A stretch of DNA of 64,000 nucleotides from Actinomycetospora sp. NBRC 106375 (GTDB lineage: Bacteria > Actinomycetota > Actinomycetes > Mycobacteriales > Pseudonocardiaceae). The notes beneath the pieces are model-generated. The model was not told the DNA's origin. It did no database searches and saw nothing but the letters and a program-made list of their open reading frames with translations. Where the stretch lies: assembly GCF_030269665.1 (NCBI RefSeq), contig NZ_BSTS01000019.1, positions 60,248 through 124,247 on the forward strand, written 5' to 3'. Every line of letters starts with the position of its first letter. The first letter of the stretch is position 1. Positions 58,635 through 64,000 of this stretch are shown in pieces. The position numbers were made by a program, and so were the translations under genes.

Positions 58635-59181
58635 TCGATCTCCACCCGTCGACGATGGGCCTCACAGGGCGCCCACCTGCCGAAGGATGGGCGGATCGAT
58701 TCCGAGCCGGCACCGCCATCAGTGTGAACGCGATCGTACGAGAGTGGCTTTGCTCCTGAGCACGCTACTCACCATTGCCCCTCGATCACGCATAGCGACG
58801 AATAGATCGCCATTGACTTCTCGCGCGGCCGACGCTGCATCTGACAACCCGATCCGGCGTGTGCACCGCAGTTCTCGTAGTGCAGACGTGTGAAACGGCC
58901 GGATCCGCCGTACGTCCGCTCAGCCACCCCGCGTCGTCCGCAGAGACCCTCGGAGGAACCGCTCCTCTCCTGATCGGGTCGCGGACGAATAGGTCCTGCG
59001 TGATCAGGTACGGGGTGCCGGCCCCCCTGTGGCTGACCAGCACCCGGGCAACCCCGGCGCAGCCGTCTGCGACGCTGGGTAGCGTCTCGAACTCGTTCGC
59101 GCCGGCAGCGGGCGGCGCGGGCGCCGGCCGTGGTGCGAGTCCGGGGCGACTCGCACCGTGAAGGGCTCCACCAACGCGAAA
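58635..59181. other. 547-base gap without a convincing gene
   Basis: Between the lipoprotein start and the tRNA terminator I find only short frames lacking family motifs. The lipoprotein promoter should lie near 58640-58800. G+C is lower here than to the left. Confidence 0.5.
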
Positions 59182-59208
59182 GGCCGGAGGCTCACCGAGC
59201 CTCCGGCC
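59182..59208 (-). terminator. tRNA-Glu transcription terminator
   Basis: GGCCGGAGGCTC and its exact complement GAGCCTCCGGCC flank a 3-base loop, followed on the minus strand by TTTCG. It lies three bases past the 3' end of the tRNA-Glu fragment and was probably the terminator of the original intact tRNA gene. Confidence 0.75.
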
Positions 59209-59211
59209 TGC

Positions 59212-59256
59212 GTAGCCCCGAGGGGATTCGAACCCCCGCTACCGCCTTGAGAGGGC
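59212..59256 (-). other. 3' half of tRNA-Glu(CTC): attachment-site scar
   Basis: Read on the minus strand, 45 bases match a tRNA-Glu from the anticodon stem (GCCCTCTCAAGGC, anticodon CTC) through the T arm (GGGGGTTCGAATCCCC) to the acceptor end (TCGGGGCTAC). The 5' half of the tRNA is absent: beyond 59256 the sequence is unrelated. Partial 3' tRNA copies like this mark the far end of elements integrated by tyrosine recombinases. The chromosomal terminator stays on the left, so the element should lie to the right, with an intact tRNA-Glu at its other end outside the window. Confidence 0.72.
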
Positions 59257-59587
59257 CTGCGATCACGTAGACCAAGCCTGCTACCTGCGACAACGCTGGC
59301 CCGCGAAGTGGCAGAATTCGCACCACGGGCATCCTCGCACCACGGTTCGCTCCACGAATGGCTCCACGACGGAGATCATCTCCGATGAGCTAGGTCCACC
59401 CGATCAGAGCATCGGCGCCAGACGGTCACCTTCATCTCGAGTCGGCTGGAGCGTCCATCCTGACTGCGGCGGACCCGTCAGCGGCCGCTGCCCTCGGCGG
59501 TCGATCCTGAGCGACGGAGCTGCCGCCGGGTACCGCAGCTGGCTCACCTAGCCTGCGCGTGGATCATAGAGGCGAGGGAGCACAGGG
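59257..59587. other. Gap between att site and Lsr2 gene
   Basis: 331 bases with no credible frame. The promoter of the Lsr2 paralogue must lie here. A GAGGGAGCACAGGG ribosome-binding region precedes the ATG at 59588. Confidence 0.5.
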
Positions 59588-60235
59588 ATGGCACAGCGGA
59601 CGACGGTGACGTTGATCGACGACCTCGACGGTTCGGCGGCCGACCAGAGCCTCGAGTTCGGCCTCGACGGCGCCACGTACGAGATCGACCTCAGTGATGC
59701 CCACGCCGCCTCGTTGCGCGATGCGCTCGCCCCCTACATCGAGCACGCCCGACGCAGCGGCCGCGGACGAACTCGTCGCGCCCAGCCCTCTGCTCAGCAG
59801 CAAGCACCATCACGGGCGAGCTCGCCCGCGGCCAGTGACCGCGAGCAGAACCAGGCCATCCGTGACTGGGCCAGCCGCCACGGGCACCCGTTGTCTGCGC
59901 GCGGCCGCATCCCCGCCTCCGTGCGCGACGCCTTCCATCGCGGCGACCCCGGCGCGCTACTCGCCTCCGACAGTCCCTCCGAGAGTCGCTCCGAGAGTCG
60001 CTCCGGCGCTCCCACCCCCGCGCCTTCTCCGGCGGCTGCTGACGCACCGACTGCTTCGGCCTCCGAGGACGTCGCCGCCGAGTCGACGGTGCGCACAGGT
60101 CCCGACGGGCTCACCAGCGACGAACGTGAGCGCATCCGGGCATGGGCCGTCGAGGAAGGCATCGAGGTCAAGGCGCGCGGCCGCCTCACCAAGGACCTCA
60201 TCTCGAATTACCGAGCCGTCGCAGCCCGCCGCTGA
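59588..60235 (+). CDS. lsr2: Lsr2-family nucleoid protein with two DNA-binding domains
   Basis: A 215-residue Lsr2 paralogue. The N-terminal dimerisation domain (residues 1-55: MAQRTTVTLIDDLDGSAADQ and YEIDLSDAHAASLRDAL) is typical. A first C-terminal-type DNA-binding domain follows at about 85-118 (RDWASRHGHPLSARGRIPAS; AT-hook-like RGR 105-107). Then come a Ser/Pro/Ala-rich linker and a second domain at about 176-212 (RIRAWAVEEGIEVKARGRLT; RGR 197-199). Ordinary Lsr2 is near 110 residues with one such domain. Lsr2 silences AT-rich foreign DNA by bridging. Placed just inside a probable integrated element, it may silence or manage that element. Confidence 0.88.
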   Translation: MAQRTTVTLIDDLDGSAADQSLEFGLDGATYEIDLSDAHAASLRDALAPYIEHARRSGRGRTRRAQPSAQQQAPSRASSPAASDREQNQAIRDWASRHGHPLSARGRIPASVRDAFHRGDPGALLASDSPSESRSESRSGAPTPAPSPAAADAPTASASEDVAAESTVRTGPDGLTSDERERIRAWAVEEGIEVKARGRLTKDLISNYRAVAARR

Positions 60236-60392
60236 CACGCTGACCGACCGAACGCGCGGCACCACCTCCCTCAAACACCGTGTGCCGATCGTCGGCCCGA
60301 GGCAGGGCTGAGCCTGTGTGCTGAGAGACGCAAGACTCGGTCAGTGGCCCGTGAGCGGTCGGTCGTGATTCAGGAATGCGGGGACGGCGCGG

Positions 60393-60638
60393 ATGACGCG
60401 GCAGGAGCGGGGCCACCTCGTCGCGGTCGGCCTGGCCGCGGTTCTGCTCACATCACGGTTCCTCGTGCACGGCGTGGACGCCGAGCCCGGTCGAGCGCTG
60501 GACATTGCTGCCACGGTGGCCGCTCTCGGGATGCTCGCGTCCGGCTTCGTCGCGGCGGCCCGAATGCTCGCCGCACCCACGCGGCGAGAGAACCTCGAGG
60601 TCGGACACCTCTTCCGTGCCCTGCCGGCCGACCGCTAG
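60393..60638 (+). CDS. Small two-helix membrane protein
   Basis: An 81-residue protein with hydrophobic segments at about residues 9-27 (HLVAVGLAAVLLTSRFLVHG) and 36-58 (ALDIAATVAALGMLASGFVA), then a charged tail. No family recognised. The start has a GGGGACGGCG stretch upstream, not a strong site. Plausible but not certain; no clear partner nearby. Confidence 0.5.
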   Translation: MTRQERGHLVAVGLAAVLLTSRFLVHGVDAEPGRALDIAATVAALGMLASGFVAAARMLAAPTRRENLEVGHLFRALPADR

Positions 60639-61184
60639 CGGGCGGTCGACTCGCCGATCGGGTCTGGCGAACCATGATCGCCCTCGAGCGGCGAACAGGA
60701 GCGGATCCGGGAGGACGCACGGGGGCGGCTCTGTCGTCCAACGCGGCTGACTCAACCCCGAACACCAGCTCTTCAGACAAGTCATTTCCCGGGGCCCGCC
60801 GCCACCGAGACTACGGTCTCACACCCCGCTGCTTGACAGACACAGAGGGACCGACTTTCCCGCGCCGAAGCTCTCGAGCACTTCTCTTGAGTCAGACCAC
60901 GGCCCGGAACACCGACCAGCACGACCAACCCCGGGACAGCCAGCCCGAAAGCGGCAGGCGATTCACGAGTCAGACCGGCCGGTGCTCCGGTGGAGACCGT
61001 AGATCGACTACCTCCGGATTCCTGCCAGTCATACAAGTCGGCGGTTCAGCGTCGCTGAACTAATCCAGCTCGTTACCACCCTTCGGGGGAAGCCAAGGCG
61101 CCTCTCGTCGTTCCTCTATTCCCAGTAAGGAGCTCGTTTGCGTCGCTGTTGCGGCTCGAGCCAAGCCGACAAGACCGTTCGTTG
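60639..61184. other. 546-base gap without a convincing gene
   Basis: Short frames only. A TTGACA at 60833-60838 is not followed by a gene on that strand. G+C is lower than in the left part of the window. Confidence 0.5.
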
Positions 61185-62597
61185 CTAGGAAGGCGGAGGA
61201 GGCTGGACTGGTCCGGCCCAGCCGTCCGTGAAGCTTCCCTCGTCTTCAGCGATCGTGATCTCACCACTGCAGCCCGGAGTGACGATGAATGCTGTGAACG
61301 GTCCATCGCGGTCCGCCGCAGGTGGGGGCGGAGACGGGGAAAGTAGATAGCCCTGGAGACCGCCGCGCCGACACGCACTATCGATTCGTCCGACGGTGGA
61401 CGCGATTGTCACTGTGATTGGTGTTCCGGGTTGGAGCAGTGGACCTGTTGCGGCGGCAGGCTTCTCATCGCTCGAGGAGTCCGCAGGTAGGGAACTCGTG
61501 TAGATGGCGGCTCCGAAAAGGGTTAGCAGACCACCGAGGAGCAGCAGTGTTCGACCGGCCCTAAACGACCCTCGGATTTGAGCGATGGCGGACTCAGCGA
61601 GCAACAAGTCTCGGTGCGCGAGATATGTTCCAAGCGCGTTGCGTCGTGCCTCTAGGTTCTCGCGGGCCGAGAAGCCCTCCGTACCTCGGAGTCTGTCGAC
61701 GAACTGGCTGTGGCTCGATCGCCACGAACTCAATGACGTGGCGTCGGCGGCCGCCACCTTCCCTTCCGGAGTGGACGGACGAGCTTTGACGGCTGCTCCG
61801 AGTTCCGACACCGCAACCGAAGCGAACGCACGGCGCGCGTCCTCCCGCGCGACCTGTCCGGAGGACCTAAAGACCTCGCCCTCAAGGTAGCCAATCTTAC
61901 GGATCAGCTCCCGAACCTTCTCTGTCGGCGTCTCTCCATCAAGCTCAGGTCCCAGGTGAGCGCCCGCTTCAGGTCCATCGAGAATGTCGTAGATCTTTTT
62001 GTTGGCGGCGACGGTCGGCCCGAAGCGAGGCCGAACGTGCACCCGCCAGACCCACCCCGCCCATCGAAGCCAAATGGGCAACCGCGATTCACTGGAAGGC
62101 TTAGCGAAGTAGGCTAATGTGCGCAGTAGCTCGCCGAGAGACGCGTCTTCTGGTTCCAGTGTGCGGGACCGTGCCCAGAGTACGACAGATATACCCAACG
62201 CGGCAAAGACGAGCCCCCAAGCCAGCCCGAAAGGAAAACCCCTCAAGGTGAGAGGCTGAGAGACTGCGTTCGTGAAGGGCAACGAGCCGAACACCAGCGC
62301 CCCTACAGCAACTAGGGCGCCAACAATCCACTTTGTCTGGCTATCGTACCGCTCACGCACAGAGCGCAGGATGCTGTCGGTTGAGATTGCCGCGTCCTCG
62401 GCTTCCTCCTCCGACTTCGACTCCGGCTTGTCCGCCTTGGCAGTCTCGGATTTCCCTGCGGTGGCCGCTGAGTTGTCGGCCTTGGTTTTCCCAGCTTCGT
62501 CGTCTGACTCACCCCGAGCTGCCTCGGCTATTTCGGTGAGCTTCTCGACAAGGTCTTTGGCGATCTCGGTCGACGTCTTCGTTGGTTCGTCAGCCAT
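61185..62597 (-). CDS. Three-helix membrane protein of unknown function (470 aa)
   Basis: An N-terminal cytosolic region of about 85 residues rich in Lys, Glu, Ala and Ser (TAKADKPESKSEEEAEDAAI) precedes two membrane helices at about 90-108 and 120-142. A cytosolic domain of about 200 residues follows (VRPRFGPTVAANKKIYDILD, KVRELIRKIGYLEGEVFRSS), then a third helix near 355-375 (LLLLGGLLTLFGAAIY) and an exported C-terminal domain with a Cys pair (DSACRRGG, TPGCSGE). Lower G+C and mixed codon use differ from the left genes, suggesting transfer. No family recognised. It may be a phage- or element-borne membrane sensor. Confidence 0.75.
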   Translation of the reverse strand: MADEPTKTSTEIAKDLVEKLTEIAEAARGESDDEAGKTKADNSAATAGKSETAKADKPESKSEEEAEDAAISTDSILRSVRERYDSQTKWIVGALVAVGALVFGSLPFTNAVSQPLTLRGFPFGLAWGLVFAALGISVVLWARSRTLEPEDASLGELLRTLAYFAKPSSESRLPIWLRWAGWVWRVHVRPRFGPTVAANKKIYDILDGPEAGAHLGPELDGETPTEKVRELIRKIGYLEGEVFRSSGQVAREDARRAFASVAVSELGAAVKARPSTPEGKVAAADATSLSSWRSSHSQFVDRLRGTEGFSARENLEARRNALGTYLAHRDLLLAESAIAQIRGSFRAGRTLLLLGGLLTLFGAAIYTSSLPADSSSDEKPAAATGPLLQPGTPITVTIASTVGRIDSACRRGGLQGYLLSPSPPPPAADRDGPFTAFIVTPGCSGEITIAEDEGSFTDGWAGPVQPPPPS

Positions 62598-62741
62598 GTC
62601 CGCCCCTGAGAGTTGGTTCCGGTGACGCCCGGTCGTCTGGGGATAGATCGTCTCGTCGCCGGTGTCGTTACACCACCTTGTAGAGCTCGCGCGCGGGCGC
62701 CCTGTTGTCTAAGCCTGAGGCGCCCCAGCATGTCCGGAGAG

Positions 62742-62967
62742 CTACGGGCTTGAGTGCGCCGGCTCCGGGTGGGGCCGGTGGTGGCGGAAGTGGGCGGCTT
62801 CGCGTTCGGCGGGTGGGATGTCGCCGCAGGTGGAGTGCAGTCGGCGGTGGTTGAACCAGTCGACCCATTCCAGGGTGGCGATCTCGACCTGTTCGACGGT
62901 GCGCCCTCGGCTCGATCTGCTCGGTCTTGAACAGCCCGATCAAGGCCACGCCGAAGTTTCCGGACAC
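62742..62967 (-). pseudogene. IS3-family transposase 3' remnant
   Basis: The minus strand encodes ALIGLFKTEQIEP and, after a frameshift near 62905, EQVEIATLEWVDWFNHRRLH and STCGDIPPAEREAAHF up to a TAG at 62744. This is the C-terminal end of an OrfB transposase (residues after the catalytic Glu), distinct from the complete IS at 55.7 kb. Upstream parts are lost. A decayed insertion. Confidence 0.75.
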
Positions 62968-63101
62968 GCCAGGGCGTTCAGAAGTCCCAGATCATCAGTG
63001 CTGTCGCAAGCTGGAGGTGGCGCGCCAGCGAGGTAAGGTCCATGCTAGTAGCTGGGCTGGGAGCGAGGCTCAGCGTAGACAGGCACCTAGGGGGTAATCG
63101 C

Positions 63102-63422
63102 GTGCCCGCTAACCCGGACTTCTTCGAGTCTCCGTACAACGTTGCAGCCTCCAGAGCTCTCGCTCAAGCTTGCCTGAAGGCTTTGCGCGAGGGTGGCACC
63201 TCGACCGACTTTCCAAGTGTTCGTGAGTTCTTCTCCGACGTCCCTGGAGGGGAACGGGTCGCTGGCTCGGTCTCCGTGCACCACACTATCGACGATGGCC
63301 AGGACAATGTCGAGATGGTGCCGGTCTTCGATGACGGTCACGGTGGCCGGGTCAAGTGCTACTGGGACTACGAGATAATCAAGGGAAAGACCCACAGGGT
63401 CTGGGTTTGCAATCCACTTTGA
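63102..63422 (+). CDS. Hypothetical protein (106 aa)
   Basis: From GTG 63102, preceded by an AGGGGG site, the product begins with PANPDFFESPYNVAASRALA and goes on ACLKALREGG, VREFFSDVPGGERVAGSVSV, DGQDNVEMVPVFDDGHGG, KCYWDYEIIKGKTHRVWVC. It has one helix followed by a beta-rich part with Trp/Tyr, giving a compact globular look. An earlier in-frame ATG (63042) is possible but lacks a site. No family recognised. G+C and codon use fit the transferred region. Confidence 0.55.
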   Translation: MPANPDFFESPYNVAASRALAQACLKALREGGTSTDFPSVREFFSDVPGGERVAGSVSVHHTIDDGQDNVEMVPVFDDGHGGRVKCYWDYEIIKGKTHRVWVCNPL

Positions 63423-64000
63423 AGCTGTACCTCGGATTCGAGGGTCCAAGCACGTTACCGACTAGCCTCACGTCCGCGACGAGCGTCGGTCAGCTCAATG
63501 CGCTAGAAACGTAGTTCCGACGCGCCTTCCAGCCATGATCAGGATCCGCCTACGGCCTAACTCGGGTCTCGACCAGCTCATCGTGGAGATGCGGTCGGTC
63601 TAGCGCTCATCATCGGCCTATGGCGACAGTCGGTACTGGCAAGTATAGGGCGGCGCGGCCGAGATACGTCGTCGGAGGTCAGTCGAACCGCCGGCACCGG
63701 GCGGGACCGTCCGTGACGGTCTTCTCGGTAAGCTGATGTCGCAAATTCAATCCTGCCAGGGGCGCGTTACCGGCCGTTCGATCGGCCTGATTCTTTAGCT
63801 TCAGTACTTCGCCAGAGTTCGGCGGGATGCGCGGCGCAGTGTCCTCAGCTCGGTTCGAACTGCCAGGATTGCTGGCTCTTCCGGAAATGGAGTGCAGCTG
63901 AGGGTGTGACCGGGCCGGGAGCTGGGGTCGTGTCGCTGCGGTGAGGTGGGCCCCGGGAAGTTGATGATGACGGTTCCTACGCCAGTCAGCTTCAAAATCC
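63423..64000. other. Terminal 578 bases without a convincing gene
   Basis: Only short frames with no family motifs. G+C is lower than average for the window. No tRNA, integrase fragment or repeat is evident; the element presumably continues beyond the edge. Confidence 0.5.

Noticed and set aside
59212..59256. A functional tRNA-Glu gene
   Set aside because: Only the anticodon-to-3' half is present; no D arm or 5' acceptor strand is found beyond 59256.
63801..63995. 64-residue minus-strand frame at the window end
   Set aside because: No ribosome-binding site, no motif, composition like non-coding DNA.

Overview
The window comes from the chromosome of a high-GC actinobacterium. The Lsr2-type nucleoid protein, an SAV2177-type methyltransferase, a DUF222-HNH protein, many GTG starts and GTGA/ATGA gene overlaps all point to Actinobacteria. 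A member of the Pseudonocardiaceae is my best guess, by inference only. Most of the window is dense catabolic and transport DNA of about 70-75 percent G+C. The last 3-4 kb are visibly less GC-rich (about 58 percent in a line counted by hand).

Left part, 1-16.2 kb. An IclR regulator sits among a Rieske aromatic-ring dioxygenase (alpha gene and truncated beta gene), a MatC-like carboxylate carrier and a thiamine-diphosphate enzyme. Similar CTCTGC/GCAGAG inverted repeats precede three of the promoters. Next come a TetR/DUF998 pair with a large operator, an MBL hydrolase, PPK2, a methyltransferase, a P450 and a homogentisate dioxygenase, a DUF3159 membrane protein, a flippase-like gene whose 3' end runs into a MarR gene, and a DJ-1 family protein.

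Methylamine block, 16.2-31.1 kb. mgsA-C (glxB-D), a type III glutamine synthetase of the GmaS type, four subunits of an N-methylglutamate dehydrogenase/heterotetrameric sarcosine-oxidase-like enzyme and purU together make a near-complete N-methylglutamate pathway. It would take methylamine via gamma-glutamylmethylamide and N-methylglutamate to glutamate plus a folate-bound C1 unit. A GntR regulator lies in the middle. Beside mgs is a tightly overlapping set of six membrane genes: an APC permease and five small proteins, one of only 59 residues. This set may be an undescribed multi-subunit transporter.

Middle part, 31-50.5 kb. A flavin hydroxylase operon faces its TetR regulator across two operator copies. 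SnoaL, NUDIX and GNAT genes follow. Two divergent acyl-CoA gene sets carry MaoC, SDR, MBL and alpha/beta hydrolase on one side, and AMP ligase, thiolase and two acyl-CoA dehydrogenases on the other. After that come a DUF222-HNH protein with an Asp-Pro repeat, an MFS transporter, a flavin oxidase with a membrane-bound double ABM protein, and a nucleoside deaminase.

Right part, 50.5-64 kb, shows decay and mobility. There are a frameshifted polysaccharide deacetylase, an HxlR/QorB pair, a sugar dehydrogenase pseudogene, an IS1380 fragment cut by a complete IS3-family element, and a lipoprotein with fifteen tandem ten-residue repeats. At 59212-59256 lies a 45-bp 3' half of tRNA-Glu(CTC) with its own terminator. 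I read it as the attachment-site scar of an integrated element that extends right beyond the window. That element would carry an Lsr2 paralogue with two DNA-binding domains, a 470-residue membrane protein, an IS remnant and orphan genes.
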